A stretch of 64,000 nucleotides of DNA from Rhizobium sp. SG_E_25_P2 (GTDB lineage: Bacteria > Pseudomonadota > Alphaproteobacteria > Rhizobiales > Rhizobiaceae): assembly GCF_029892285.1 (NCBI RefSeq), contig NZ_JARXVM010000014.1, positions 93,039 to 157,038 of the forward strand, given 5' to 3'. Of this stretch, positions 51,535-60,412 are shown in pieces. How positions within the stretch are numbered: position 1 is the stretch's first letter; every line of letters starts with the position of its first letter. The notes under the pieces are model-generated. The model searched no databases, was not told the DNA's origin, and worked only from the letters and a program-made list of their open reading frames with translations. The position numbers and the translations under genes were made by a program.

Positions 51535-52170
51535 ATGTCGTTTCAGGAGTTGCGCCTCTTGCCGGACCTGCCGCATGGCCTCTTGCCCTTCCTGCTCGCC
51601 AGCCTGCTGATCGAGCTGACGCCCGGACCGAACATGACCTGGCTCGCCATCCTGACATTGGCGGAAGGACGGGCGCGCGGGCTGATGGCGGTGGCCGGCG
51701 TCGGGCTCGGGCTTGCGCTTCTCGGCGCGCTTGGCGCGCTCGGCGTCTCGGAAATCGTGCAATCCTCGCGGCTGGCCTACGAGATCCTGCGCTGGGCCGG
51801 CGCGGCGTTTCTGGTCTATCTCGCCTGGGAAGGCTGGCGCGGCGGCGAAAGGGAGGACGGCGGCGGCGAGCGGCGGGCGTTCGCGCGCGGCTTCATCGCC
51901 AATCTCCTCAATCCCAAGGCCGCCGTCTTCTATATCGCCGTTCTGCCGGGCTTCATCACCCCCGATCACGCCGTCGCCGCCCAGACCTGGACGCTGACAG
52001 CGGCCTATGTCGTGGTGGCCACCTCGGTGCATGCGGGTATCGTGCTGCTCGCCGCCACGCTCGCGCCGCTGCTGATGCAGCCGCGCCGGGCCGAGATCGC
52101 CCGCAAGATCCTGTCTGTCGGCCTGTTCGGCGTCGCCGTCTGGTTCATCCTGACCAGCAGCCGCGCCTGA
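51535..52170 (+). CDS. LysE/RhtB-family exporter
   Basis: 211 residues with six hydrophobic segments. Family motifs: LIELTPGPNMTWLAILTLAEGRARG (core TPGPNMTWL) and NLLNPKAAVFYIAVLPGFI (core LNPKAAVFY). It is a likely amino acid or metabolite exporter. Not closely similar to the LysE gene at 11156. Starts 55 bases after the second sulfotransferase-like gene. Confidence 0.87.
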   Translation: MSFQELRLLPDLPHGLLPFLLASLLIELTPGPNMTWLAILTLAEGRARGLMAVAGVGLGLALLGALGALGVSEIVQSSRLAYEILRWAGAAFLVYLAWEGWRGGEREDGGGERRAFARGFIANLLNPKAAVFYIAVLPGFITPDHAVAAQTWTLTAAYVVVATSVHAGIVLLAATLAPLLMQPRRAEIARKILSVGLFGVAVWFILTSSRA

Positions 52171-52176
52171 ACCCGC

Positions 52177-52641
52177 TCACATCGCGGCAGCCGGTCGCCG
52201 GCGGGCAAACAGCCAGTGATCGAGCGACACCGGTCCCGGACCGCGCAGCGCAATCAGCAGCAGGCAAGCGGCCCAGGTTCCATGCGTCGGCCAGGCGCCG
52301 GGATAGACGAAGATCTGGATCACCAGCGTCATGCCGAGAAGCGCCAGCGCCGCAAACCGCGTGCCCAGCCCCAGCACCAGCAGGATGGGAAAGAAGTGTT
52401 CGGCGAAAGCAGCCAGATGGGCGGCCAGCAAGGGATCGAGCAGCGGCAATTTGTATTCGTTTTCAAACAGGAAGATGGCGCTGTCATTGACCATGAAGCC
52501 GTCGACCTTGGTCTGGCCGGATTGCCAGAACACCGCGGCGATCGACAGCCGCGCAATCAGCGACACCGGCCAGAGCGGCGCGGCCTCCGCCAGCCGCAAA
52601 GCGCGATCATAGAGAGACAGTGCGGATGCGGTCAGGCTCAT
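52177..52641 (-). CDS. DoxX-family membrane protein of the bufferin operon
   Basis: 154 residues from ATG 52641, which overlaps the bufC stop. Four membrane segments; DoxX patterns [21 protein letters not shown] and [28 protein letters not shown]. DoxX proteins recur in bufferin loci. It may help the oxidative modification or membrane steps; its exact job is unknown. Last gene of the operon. Confidence 0.87.
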   Translation of the reverse strand: MSLTASALSLYDRALRLAEAAPLWPVSLIARLSIAAVFWQSGQTKVDGFMVNDSAIFLFENEYKLPLLDPLLAAHLAAFAEHFFPILLVLGLGTRFAALALLGMTLVIQIFVYPGAWPTHGTWAACLLLIALRGPGPVSLDHWLFARRRPAAAM

Positions 52642-53402
52642 GACAGAGGCTCCAAAGGTTCGAGCGCGGTGAAACATCCGGCCTGGATCAGGCCGGTCAG
52701 ATGCAGGGTCAGGTCGAAATCGGCGACGCTTGCAGCGGCCGTCGCATAGGCCTCGCCAAGCGTCGCGCCCTTGGCGAGTGCGCCGACAAACAACGCTCCG
52801 CCCGCCGGCAGCACGCGGATTTCCACCAGCATATGCGGGCGGCAGACCAGCACCTCCTCCGCTCGCCAATCGGCGATCGGGCCGGGTTCGGCCTCGCCCG
52901 AATTCATCGCCCAGATCGCGCCAATCGGATGCGGGGAACTGATCACGGCGAGCGACGGATGGGCGCGAAAGCGGATCTCCGCCAGCCGTTCAGGCGGGAC
53001 AGCGGCGAGCGTTTGCGGATCAAGGGGATCGGCGTCCTCGGCGTGATAGGCGCGCGAGCGGGCGATCTCCAGCCGCGCGACGTCGGCAAGATAAGGCAGT
53101 TCCGCCACCGGTTCGGAACCTTCAAGAAACTCCGGCAGCTCGTCGCCGTAATTCAGCAGCAGCGGCGAGCGCGGCGGATGGGCAGCGACGAAGATCTCGG
53201 CCATGGCGGCGAAGAAGGCGTCGCCGACCAGTTTCTCGACCACCGGAAAACGGCTGGCGAGCGCATTCCTGAGCCCGATTGCGACATTGTCGCGATAGAC
53301 GCGGAAGCGCCGGCCCACCGGCCCGCTCCAGGCGGTGAGGCCCTCGGGCGGCGTTTCCTCGGGGGTCAGCAGCGCTGCGGCGAATTGTTGGTGGATCTGC
53401 AT
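52638..53402 (-). CDS. bufC: BufC / DUF2063 putative DNA-binding-fold partner of MNIO enzyme
   Basis: 254 residues from ATG 53402. DUF2063 pattern: [64 protein letters not shown] (key parts [23 protein letters not shown]). In bufferin loci it delivers the precursor to BufB. It follows bufB by 7 bases and overlaps DoxX by 4 bases. Confidence 0.9.
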   Translation of the reverse strand: MQIHQQFAAALLTPEETPPEGLTAWSGPVGRRFRVYRDNVAIGLRNALASRFPVVEKLVGDAFFAAMAEIFVAAHPPRSPLLLNYGDELPEFLEGSEPVAELPYLADVARLEIARSRAYHAEDADPLDPQTLAAVPPERLAEIRFRAHPSLAVISSPHPIGAIWAMNSGEAEPGPIADWRAEEVLVCRPHMLVEIRVLPAGGALFVGALAKGATLGEAYATAAASVADFDLTLHLTGLIQAGCFTALEPLEPLS

Positions 53403-53409
53403 CGTCGCC

Positions 53410-54261
53410 TCACGCGGCCAAAGCGCGGGCGCGGTCGAGGATCGCGCCGGCGGCCATCGCTTCGGCGCGCAAGGTCGCCCAATCAGGCACGTCATTGTCC
53501 CATTCGATCAGCGTCGGCAGCGGCCCGGTCTTCGCGATGGTTTCCCTGTAGAGCGTCCAGACCGGATCTTTCACCGGCGTGTCGTGGCTGTCGATCAGCA
53601 GGGCTGCGCCATGCTCGTCCTCGGTCTCGGAATGGCCCGACAGATGGATCTCGCCGACATGGGCGAGCGGAAAGCGGGCGAGATAGGCGCGCGGATCGAG
53701 ATTGTGATTGGCGGCGGCGACAAAGACATTGTTGATGTCGAGCAGCAGCCCGCAGCCGGTGCGCCGGGCGATCTCACTGAGAAACTCGGTTTCCTCGATG
53801 TCGCTGGCTTCGAACAACAGATAAGTGGCGGGATTTTCGAGCAGCATCCGCCGGCCGAGCACCTCCTGCACCTGGTCGACATGGCGGATGACGCTGTCGA
53901 GCGTCGACTGGTTATAGGGCAAGGGCAGAAGATCGTTGTAGAAATTCTCGCCATGGCTCGACCAGGCCAGATGTTCGGAAAAGCTCTCCGGCTGGTAGCG
54001 GTCGCAGACGGTCTTAAGCCGCGCCAGATGCTCCCGGTCGAGCGGGTCAGCGCCGCCGATCGACAGGCCGACGCCATGCACCGACAGCGCGTAATCCTGC
54101 CTGAGCTTCGTCAACCGCGCATGCGGCGGCCCGCCCGCGCCCATATAGTTTTCCGCATGCACCTCGAAGAAACCGAGCGGCTGGCGCTCCCGGTCGATCT
54201 CGGAAAAATGCTCCGGCTTGAAGCCGACGCCCGGCCGGGCGGGAAGCAGCGTCTGTCGCAT
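53410..54261 (-). CDS. bufB: BufB: multinuclear iron oxidative enzyme (DUF692)
   Basis: 283 residues. MNIO/DUF692 motifs: [58 protein letters not shown] and IEWDNDV, covering the His/Asp/Glu iron ligands. These enzymes convert cysteines of the peptide precursor into thiooxazole-type groups. It is complete and close to the family's usual size. A RIME-like repeat lies between it and the precursor genes. Confidence 0.93.
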   Translation of the reverse strand: MRQTLLPARPGVGFKPEHFSEIDRERQPLGFFEVHAENYMGAGGPPHARLTKLRQDYALSVHGVGLSIGGADPLDREHLARLKTVCDRYQPESFSEHLAWSSHGENFYNDLLPLPYNQSTLDSVIRHVDQVQEVLGRRMLLENPATYLLFEASDIEETEFLSEIARRTGCGLLLDINNVFVAAANHNLDPRAYLARFPLAHVGEIHLSGHSETEDEHGAALLIDSHDTPVKDPVWTLYRETIAKTGPLPTLIEWDNDVPDWATLRAEAMAAGAILDRARALAA

Positions 54262-54303
54262 GATCGGGTCTCCTTATGAGGTGTCGAGGGTGTAGTCCAG
54301 GGG

Positions 54304-54540
54304 TTGACTGCGTGCACAGCCCCTCATCCGGCTGCCGCCACCTTCTCCCCGCGCCTGCGGGGAGAAGGACGATCGTGGCAATGTCGGCGCTCCATCCTCC
54401 TTCTCCCCGCATGCGCGGGGAGAAGGTCCCGGCAGGGGGATGAGGGGCGGAGCACGCCCTCGCCACAGCCAATCTCCCCCCTTGAGGGGGAGATGCCCGG
54501 CAGGGCAGAGGGGGTCGCCGCGCACGCCGTCAAAGCGCGA
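54304..54540. repeat. RIME-like repeat, copy 3, plus a second short palindromic repeat
   Basis: 54315-54450 is the mirror-orientation match of the elements at 20755 and 22430 (CCCCTCATCCGGCTGCCGCC, two CTTCTCCCCGC stem-loops, CCGGCAGGGGGATGAGGGG). At 54470-54530 a different palindrome follows (ATCTCCCCCCTTGAGGGGGAGAT). The whole block lies inside the bufferin operon, between precursor and enzyme. Confidence 0.85.
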
Positions 54541-54819
54541 TCACATCGGCGCCGGGCCCTGCTCCAGCATGCCCATGCCGTCAGGCGTTTTCATCGTGGC
54601 GCAGGTGCCGGCCGGAACCAGTTTCCAGGCGTTTTTCTGATAGTCGACCTTGGAGGTTCCGGCGCAGGTGGTGCCGGCGCCGGCGGCGCAGTCATTCTGG
54701 CCCTTGAGCGCGACGCCGTAGCATTTTTCCTTGTCGGCGGCAGCGGCGGGAGTGGTGACGGCGGCCGTGAGAGCGGCGGCGACGGAAGCGGCGAGGACGG
54801 CGGTGTTGACGAAGTTCAT
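54541..54819 (-). CDS. bufA: BufA1-type bufferin precursor (DUF2282), copy 1
   Basis: 92 residues with signal peptide (1 to about 28, ending AAAA). The mature peptide has the conserved four cysteines of DUF2282: [27 protein letters not shown] and VPAGTCATM. In known loci BufB modifies the inner cysteines, and the product chelates copper. The Cys3 context here (GAGTTCAG) differs from copy 2 (GKHDCAG). Second gene of the operon. Confidence 0.92.
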   Translation of the reverse strand: MNFVNTAVLAASVAAALTAAVTTPAAAADKEKCYGVALKGQNDCAAGAGTTCAGTSKVDYQKNAWKLVPAGTCATMKTPDGMGMLEQGPAPM

Positions 54820-54876
54820 GTGGGTCTCCCAGTCAAGCTAAGGTGGGTTTCGGTGAGCGGAGTGTCGGAAACAGGA

Positions 54877-55137
54877 TCAGGCCGGGGTCAGCGAGCCCAT
54901 GCCATTGGGCGTCTCCATCTTGGCGCAGGTGCCGGCAGGCACCAGCTTGAAGGAGGCCTTGTCGTAATCGACCTTGGAATGGCCGGCGCAGTCATGCTTG
55001 CCGGCGGCGCAATCGTTCTGACCCTTCAGCGCAACGCCGTAGCACTTTTCGGTGTCGGCGGCGGCGGCCGGAACAGCGGCGGCGAGCGCGGAGGCGAGAG
55101 AGCCGGCGAGGGTCAAAGTCAGCATGGTCTTGTTCAT
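54877..55137 (-). CDS. bufA: BufA1-type bufferin precursor (DUF2282), copy 2
   Basis: 86 residues from ATG 55137 (MNKTML); an earlier in-frame ATG at 55167 lies in the leader. Signal peptide 1 to about 26. Core cysteines [28 protein letters not shown] and VPAGTCAKM match the family exactly. First gene after the divergent promoter, hence most strongly expressed if that promoter is used. Paralogue of the next gene. Confidence 0.92.
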   Translation of the reverse strand: MNKTMLTLTLAGSLASALAAAVPAAAADTEKCYGVALKGQNDCAAGKHDCAGHSKVDYDKASFKLVPAGTCAKMETPNGMGSLTPA

Positions 55138-55184
55138 CGATCTGTCTCCGATTTGGCGGCCAATCATCGGCCTGCATGAGGGAG

Positions 55185-55210
55185 TACGGCGCCATGGGCG
55201 GCTTCGTTAC
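55185..55210 (-). promoter_or_regulatory. SigF-type promoter of the bufferin operon
   Basis: Minus strand: GTAACG (55210-55205), 16-base spacer, CGTA (55188-55185). It lies about 48 bases before the precursor start. The GTAAC / CG-type boxes match ECF SigF promoters of Caulobacter from general knowledge; recognition here is inferred from the twin element upstream of the sigma gene. Confidence 0.6.
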
Positions 55211-55309
55211 AGCGCTCGCGAATTTTTTTCGGAAAATTTCGGTTTCACGCAAACGACACGCAAGCGTGATCATGAACTGGCTAAATTTGAATTTTTTCAT
55301 GGTTCGACT

Positions 55310-55335
55310 GTAATAAAGGCGCTGGCGCATGCGTA
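55310..55335 (+). promoter_or_regulatory. SigF-type promoter of the sigma gene
   Basis: Plus strand: GTAATA (55310-55315), 16-base spacer, CGTA (55332-55335). The same pattern and spacing stand in the divergent promoter. It lies only 14 bases before the annotated GTG, so the real start codon may be downstream (ATG 55388). Confidence 0.5.
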
Positions 55336-55348
55336 GGGGGATTGAAGC

Positions 55349-55909
55349 GTGACGATTTCGGCGCGGGAGCAGCAATGGGCGGCGTGGATGCGCGCGGCGC
55401 TTTCGGGCGACGAGCGGGCCTATCACGCCTTTCTCAACGATGTCGCCCCGCATCTCAGGGCGCTGGCGCGCCGGCGTTGCGACATGTTCGGCGCCGACAA
55501 GAGCCTGGCGGAGGACATCGTGCAGGAGGTGCTGCTCAGCGTGCATCTCAAGCGCGGCTCGTGGGATCCCGCCCGGCCGATCGGCCCGTGGCTTGCGGCG
55601 ATCACGCGCAACAGACTGATCGACGCCATGCGCCGAAGAGGCCGGCGCGTCGATATCCCGATCGAGGATGTGGCGGAAACGCTCGCCGCCCTCGACGGCG
55701 CAGACACCGAGCGGGATCTGGGCGACGCCAGCCGTCTCCTGGACCGGCTCAAGGATCCGCAGCGCGACATCGTGCGCTCCATTTCGCTCGAAGGGCGGGA
55801 CGTGCGCGAGACGGCGGCGCGATTGAACATGACGGAGGGCGCGGTGCGCGTGGCCCTGCACAGGGCGCTGAAAACGCTGGCCGCCCTTTATCGGAGCACG
55901 ATGGAATGA
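55349..55909 (+). CDS. sigF: ECF sigma factor, SigF-like
   Basis: 186 residues from GTG 55349. Region 2: ALSGDERAYHAFLNDVAPHLRALARRRC and KSLAEDIVQEVLLSVHLKRGSWDPARPIGPWLAAITRNRLIDAMRRRGRR (key parts AEDIVQEVLL, PWLAAITRNRLIDAMRR). Region 4: DPQRDIVRSISLEGRDVRETAARLNMTEGAVRVALHRALKTL. It overlaps the NrsF-like gene by 4 bases. In Caulobacter SigF answers to heavy metals and drives a bufferin operon, which matches the divergent cluster here. Confidence 0.88.
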   Translation: MTISAREQQWAAWMRAALSGDERAYHAFLNDVAPHLRALARRRCDMFGADKSLAEDIVQEVLLSVHLKRGSWDPARPIGPWLAAITRNRLIDAMRRRGRRVDIPIEDVAETLAALDGADTERDLGDASRLLDRLKDPQRDIVRSISLEGRDVRETAARLNMTEGAVRVALHRALKTLAALYRSTME

Positions 55910-56541
55910 AGACCGAAGACCTGATCGCCCTGATGGCGAAAGACGCCGGAACCGCCAAGCCGCTCGGCCCCGCTTTTGCCGGATGGCTGGCGCTTGGCGC
56001 CTTGGCGTCGCTGTTGCTGCTGATCGTCTTGGTCGGGCTAAGGCCCGACATCGCCGTGATGATCGCCACGCCGCGCGTCGCCTTCAAGATCACGGTGACG
56101 CTGCTCCTGGCCGCCGCCGCCATCCTGCTCGCGCGCCGCGTCGGCGAACCCGGCGCAGCACTCCGGCCTGCGCTGCTTCTGCTCGGCCTGGCCGTTCTCG
56201 TTCTTCTCGGCGGCGTGGCTGCGGAACTGGCCGCCCTGCCCCGCGCATCCTGGACGCAAAGCCTGCTCGGCCAACACGCCCGCTTCTGCATGGCCGCCAT
56301 CCCCAGCCTGTCGCTCCTGCCGCTTGCCGGCCTGATGCTGGCGCTCAAGCGCGGCGCGCCGGACCATCCAGCCCTCGCCGGCGCCGGCGCAGGCCTGGCC
56401 GCCGGGGCTGCGGCGGCGGCGATCTATGCCTGGCACTGCCCCGACGACAGCCCGCTTTTCGTGGCCTGCTGGTACATGCTGTCGATCCTGATCGTCACGC
56501 TCGCGGGCAGCCTGATCGGCGCCCGCGCCTTGCGGTGGTGA
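55906..56541 (+). CDS. nrsF: NrsF-like anti-sigma factor (DUF1109)
   Basis: 211 residues with six hydrophobic segments after a short cytoplasmic N-terminus (KTEDLIALMAKDAG). DUF1109 pattern includes PAFAGWLALGALASLLLLIVLVGLRPDIA, and HCPDDSPLFVACWYMLSILIV near the end with cysteines that in NrsF sense heavy metals. Coupled to sigF by ATGA. It would hold SigF at the inner membrane until a metal signal. Confidence 0.88.
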   Translation: MKTEDLIALMAKDAGTAKPLGPAFAGWLALGALASLLLLIVLVGLRPDIAVMIATPRVAFKITVTLLLAAAAILLARRVGEPGAALRPALLLLGLAVLVLLGGVAAELAALPRASWTQSLLGQHARFCMAAIPSLSLLPLAGLMLALKRGAPDHPALAGAGAGLAAGAAAAAIYAWHCPDDSPLFVACWYMLSILIVTLAGSLIGARALRW

Positions 56542-56706
56542 GAGATTTCCACGCGCAGGCCGCGAAAATCACTGATCATTTTCGGGAGTATGAGCAATTT
56601 ACATTAAATCTGCGGGGCGATTGTTCACCGATCTCTAACCGAAAGCCGATGTAACTCAGATCTTGGGGGCTCAGATCGACGCCCGAACCGTGTCAGGAGT
56701 GCGTGC

Positions 56707-58014
56707 GTGTTGATGTCTGCAAATCAGGGGCCGGCCTCTCGGAAGTCGGCGGACGCGCGCCCGACCATATTGCTCGTCGAGGGCTCGGAATCGCTCAATT
56801 TGCTGCTCAAGACGCGCATCGAGGCCGAGGCCGGCGTCGATGTCGTCAGTTGTCATTCGCTCGCGGAGGCGCGCGCGGCGCTGACGGCGCGGCGTTTCAC
56901 TCTGGTGGTTGCCGCCCGCACCCTGCCCGACGCGCCGGACGGCGAAATCGCACCGCTGGCGGAAAAGGCCGAGACGCCGTTCATCCTGCTGACCGCCACA
57001 TTCGATCCCAAGCTGCGCAGCCGCTTCGCGCGCCAGCATCTCGTCGATTATTTCGTCAAGGACAATGCGCATGCCGCGCAATTGGTGACGGCGGCCATCG
57101 CCAAGTTCATCGCCAATCGCGATGTCACGGTTCTGGTGGTCGACGACAGCGCCTCCGGCCGAAGCAAGCTGAGCGAAATCCTCACGCGACAGAATTTCAC
57201 CGTCCTGCAGACCAGTTGCGCCGAAGACGCCATGCGCCGCATCGACGCTGGCGGCATCGAACTGGTGATCGTCGATTATTACATGCCGGGCATGAACGGC
57301 TATGAGCTGATCCGCAAGATCCGCGAGACGCATCCTTCCGACCGCATCCGGCTGATCGGCGTTTCCGCCTCGTCCGACCGCATGCTGGCCGCCGCCTTTC
57401 TGAAGGCCGGCGCCTCGGATTTCCTCTACCGTCCTTTCGTGACCGAAGAGCTGCAATGCCGGCTCGACGCGCATGTGGAGACGCTCAGCCAGATCAAGCG
57501 TCTGCGGCATCTCGCCGAGCATGATCCGCTGACCGGACTGTACAACCGCCGCGCCTTTTTCGACCATGCCGGTCAGAAACTTCGCGAGCTCAAGGCGTCG
57601 GGCCGGCGCGGCTCGGTGTTCATCGTCGATGTCGACCATTTCAAGCAGATCAACGACACCCACGGCCATGAAGCGGGCGACAAGGTGCTCGTCGGCGCCG
57701 CCCGGCTGATCCGCGCCCATGCCGAACTGACCGGCTCGCTCTGCGCCCGCTTCGGCGGCGAGGAATTCGTGGTGCTTTCCACCGAGCTGACCGATATCGG
57801 CGCCGAAGCCTCGGCGGAGGCGCTGCGCACCCATTTCGCCGCCAGCCGCTTCGACGGGGCCGAACAACCGATCGCCGCGACGATCTCGATCGGGCTCGCC
57901 GAACTCGATCCGGGCGAGACATTGTCCAACGCGCTCAACGCCGCCGACCAGATGCTCTATCTGGCCAAAAGCGGCGGCCGCAACCGGGTCGTGTCGGACC
58001 GGTCGTTCGCGTAA
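56707..58014 (+). CDS. PleD-like diguanylate cyclase with two receiver domains
   Basis: 435 residues from GTG 56707 (or ATG 56713). Receiver 1 (about 20-125) lacks the phospho-acceptor Asp: VVAART occupies its place, and its switch is likely dead. Receiver 2 has VDD (145-147) and Asp190 (VIVDYYMPGMNG). The GGDEF domain has GGEEF at 350-354 with HDPLTGLYNRR before it. I see no RxxD inhibitory site. It makes c-di-GMP on phosphorylation. Architecture matches PleD of Caulobacter. Confidence 0.92.
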   Translation: MLMSANQGPASRKSADARPTILLVEGSESLNLLLKTRIEAEAGVDVVSCHSLAEARAALTARRFTLVVAARTLPDAPDGEIAPLAEKAETPFILLTATFDPKLRSRFARQHLVDYFVKDNAHAAQLVTAAIAKFIANRDVTVLVVDDSASGRSKLSEILTRQNFTVLQTSCAEDAMRRIDAGGIELVIVDYYMPGMNGYELIRKIRETHPSDRIRLIGVSASSDRMLAAAFLKAGASDFLYRPFVTEELQCRLDAHVETLSQIKRLRHLAEHDPLTGLYNRRAFFDHAGQKLRELKASGRRGSVFIVDVDHFKQINDTHGHEAGDKVLVGAARLIRAHAELTGSLCARFGGEEFVVLSTELTDIGAEASAEALRTHFAASRFDGAEQPIAATISIGLAELDPGETLSNALNAADQMLYLAKSGGRNRVVSDRSFA

Positions 58015-58088
58015 CGCGTTTTTCCTTGCGTCGGGCGGCGGCCGGGGCCTATCCTCGTCTTGACAGTTCTCAACACCGCGCCGCCCCC

Positions 58089-58847
58089 ATGCTCGCCGCC
58101 TTTCGCGCTCTCTCAGCTCCCCAACGTTCGGCCCGCGCCGACCGGCATCTGGCCTATTGCCTGACTTTCGCCGCTGGCGCCGCCAATGCCGGCGGCTTCA
58201 TGGCGGTGGGGCAATATACTTCGCATATGTCCGGCATCGTCTCGGCCATGGCCGATCATCTGACGCTGGGACAGGCGGCGTTGGTCGGGGCCGGTCTGTC
58301 GGCGTTTCTCGCTTTCGTGGCGGGGGCGGCGACATCGGCCATTCTGGTGAACTGGGCGCGGCGGCGCGGCCTGCGCAGCGAATACGCCTTGCCGCTGATG
58401 CTGGAGGCCGTGCTTCTGGCGCTGTTTGCGCTGATCGGCCCGAGGCTGCAGAGCTGGGCCTGGGCGCTGGTTCCCCTGACCGTGATGCTGCTGTGCTTCA
58501 TCATGGGCCTGCAGAACGCCATCATCACCAAATTGTCGCAGGCGCGCATCCGCACCACCCATATCACCGGCCTTGTCACCGACATGGGCATCGAGATCGG
58601 CAAGGCGCTTTACGTAAACGGAGCCGGCTCGACGCTGCCGCCGGTCCGGGCCGACCGCGACAAGCTCGGCCTGCTCGCCAGCCTGATCGGCCTGTTCTTT
58701 GCAGGCGGCGTGCTGGGCGCAAAAGCCTTCATGACCACAGGGTTCACGGCGGCCTATGCGCTGGCCGCGCTGGTGGCGGCGCTGGCGATCGCGCCGATCC
58801 TGGAGGATCTCAAGGCGGTTTTTCGCCCCAAGGACCGGCAAGCCTGA
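58089..58847 (+). CDS. DUF1275 (YoaK-type) membrane protein
   Basis: 252 residues from ATG 58089. About six membrane segments. DUF1275 motifs: YCLTFAAGAANAGGFMAVGQYTSHMSGIVS and FIMGLQNAIITKLSQARIRTTHITGLVTDMGIEIG (key parts TSHMSG and MGLQNA). Proteins of this family are of unknown transport function. Lies 74 bases after the cyclase on the same strand. Confidence 0.9.
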   Translation: MLAAFRALSAPQRSARADRHLAYCLTFAAGAANAGGFMAVGQYTSHMSGIVSAMADHLTLGQAALVGAGLSAFLAFVAGAATSAILVNWARRRGLRSEYALPLMLEAVLLALFALIGPRLQSWAWALVPLTVMLLCFIMGLQNAIITKLSQARIRTTHITGLVTDMGIEIGKALYVNGAGSTLPPVRADRDKLGLLASLIGLFFAGGVLGAKAFMTTGFTAAYALAALVAALAIAPILEDLKAVFRPKDRQA

Positions 58848-58998
58848 CGTAGCGACAGTTGCGCTTGCCCCGGGCTATCGGCCCCTCATTTGTTAATGCT
58901 TAATTCCCATTCGTTCGCGGTAACTCTTCGTTAACTCTGAAATGCAACCATTTATAAACCATGGGGGCATGGGCATCGCATTCTAAGGGGTCTCTAAT

Positions 58999-59712
58999 AT
59001 GCCAGTCATTACAATCGCGAACACCAAAGGCGGAGCAGGCAAGACAACGGCGGCGGTGCTGCTGGCGGTCGAACTCGCCCATTGCGGCCACAAGGTCACC
59101 GTGTTCGACAGCGACGCCCAGGCCTGGTTTTCGGAATGGTACAATGTCGCCCGGCCTGCAGGCCTGCTGTCGCTCGTCACCCGCGTGACGCCGGCCTCGC
59201 TGGAATGTCAGATCCGGGACATGGAGTCCGACGAATATTTCATCATCGATCTGGCCGGCGAGCGCAACCAGCTGACCGCCACCGCGCTGGCCTTCGCCAA
59301 TCATGTGCTGATCCCGGTGCAGGGTTCGGCGATGGACGCCAAGGGCGCGATGAAGATCCTCGACCTGATCAAGCAGATCAAGACAGAGACCGGCTTCGAC
59401 ATTCCGCATTCGGTGCTGCTCTCGCGCGTCAACCCGATGGTGACCACGCATTCGCTTCTGGTCATCAAGGGCATGCTCGCCCAGCGCAACGTCAATGTGC
59501 TGGCCACGCCGATCGTCGAACGCGGCGCCTATCGCGAAATGTTCGATCATGGCGTGACCATCTACGATCTCGACCCGGCGAAAACCTCCAATCTCGACCG
59601 CGCCCAGGCCAACGCCCGCGAATTCGCCGCCGAAATCATGCGGCTTCTCCCGGCCCGCGTCATCCGCACCACCCGCCGCAAGACCTTCTTCGGCTGGGGC
59701 CGGGCGGCGTAA
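58999..59712 (+). CDS. Orphan ParA-family ATPase
   Basis: 237 residues. Walker A NTKGGAGKTTAAV (Lys10), VTVFDSDAQAWFSEW and FIIDLAGERNQLTATAL are present. No ParB or cargo gene beside it. High-GC codon use like the chromosome. Similar stand-alone ParA proteins are common in rhizobial chromosomes. The 58848-58998 interval is AT-rich and has two GTTAACTCT repeats at 58919-58938, perhaps its promoter. Confidence 0.88.
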   Translation: MPVITIANTKGGAGKTTAAVLLAVELAHCGHKVTVFDSDAQAWFSEWYNVARPAGLLSLVTRVTPASLECQIRDMESDEYFIIDLAGERNQLTATALAFANHVLIPVQGSAMDAKGAMKILDLIKQIKTETGFDIPHSVLLSRVNPMVTTHSLLVIKGMLAQRNVNVLATPIVERGAYREMFDHGVTIYDLDPAKTSNLDRAQANAREFAAEIMRLLPARVIRTTRRKTFFGWGRAA

Positions 59713-59734
59713 GGCGCGCCCATAAGTGACGAAA

Positions 59735-59986
59735 TCAGCGACGCGCGATCAGCGCGTCGTTTTCGTTTGGGGCGACATCAGGGACGCGGTCGAGAATGGC
59801 GAGCGCCAGAGCGGGGTCGCCTCGCCTGGCTCGCATTTTCAACGCTTGCAGCGCATCGCGCCGCGCCATGCCGTCGGAGATCAAGCCAGACAAAAGCGCG
59901 TCGAGCGTGACGCCGTCTTCGTTTGCGGCGCGCTTCGCCTCCTCCATCAGGCGTTCGTCGAGCGGCAGCGGATAGGTGGTGTTCAT
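59735..59986 (-). CDS. Antitoxin-like protein of a decayed PIN pair
   Basis: 83 residues. It begins MNTTYPLPLDERLMEEAKRAANEDGVTLDALLSGLISDGMARRD (key parts LPLDERLMEEAKRAANE, VTLDALL), an RHH-like antitoxin with a helical tail (ALQALKMRARRGDPALALAILDRVP). It follows and overlaps the end of the PIN remnant by 4 bases. Probably an orphan since its toxin is broken. Confidence 0.7.
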   Translation of the reverse strand: MNTTYPLPLDERLMEEAKRAANEDGVTLDALLSGLISDGMARRDALQALKMRARRGDPALALAILDRVPDVAPNENDALIARR

Positions 59987-60400
59987 TCGGGATTGCTCCT
60001 GTCGTGATGTCGAACAAGGTAGTCCCGCGCGTTCATTGCGACAAGTCCGAAGGCGCGCAGACTCGGATGGTCGAAATGCTTGTCCTGGCTGACGATGACG
60101 GCGGCGCCCGCCGCCAGCGCGCATTCGACGTAAAGATCATCCTTGGGGTCATCGAGAAAAGGACGAAACCGGAACCACGGGCTGGTGAGGGTCGCGCATC
60201 CAAAAACCGCATCGAGAACGATGTCGATGTCCTCAGCGCTGATCCACGGATATTGCCCAAGCAGACCCGGGCGCTTGAGGACATCTTCATAGTCAAGCGG
60301 AAAAGGGATGACCCCGCATTGCCTGCACCACCCGCCGCAAAACCGCCCGACGGCGTAAGGCGGCTGTAAGGCTTGATTGCGCGCCTGAAGGGGATCGACT
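59983..60400 (-). pseudogene. Truncated and frameshifted PIN-domain toxin
   Basis: The C-terminal two thirds are open in one frame (LDYEDVLKRPGLLGQYPWISAEDIDIVLDAVF..FLDDPKDDLYVECALAAGAAVIVSQDKHFDHPSL, with the DDLYVECALAAGA acid motif). The preceding 30 codons (RSPSGA..VLRRVVQAM) are in another frame, which stops at about 60293. The N-terminal catalytic DTN element is missing. The 5' end abuts the ParD gene. So the toxin is dead. Confidence 0.75.
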
Positions 60401-60412
60401 ATATTTTCCCGG

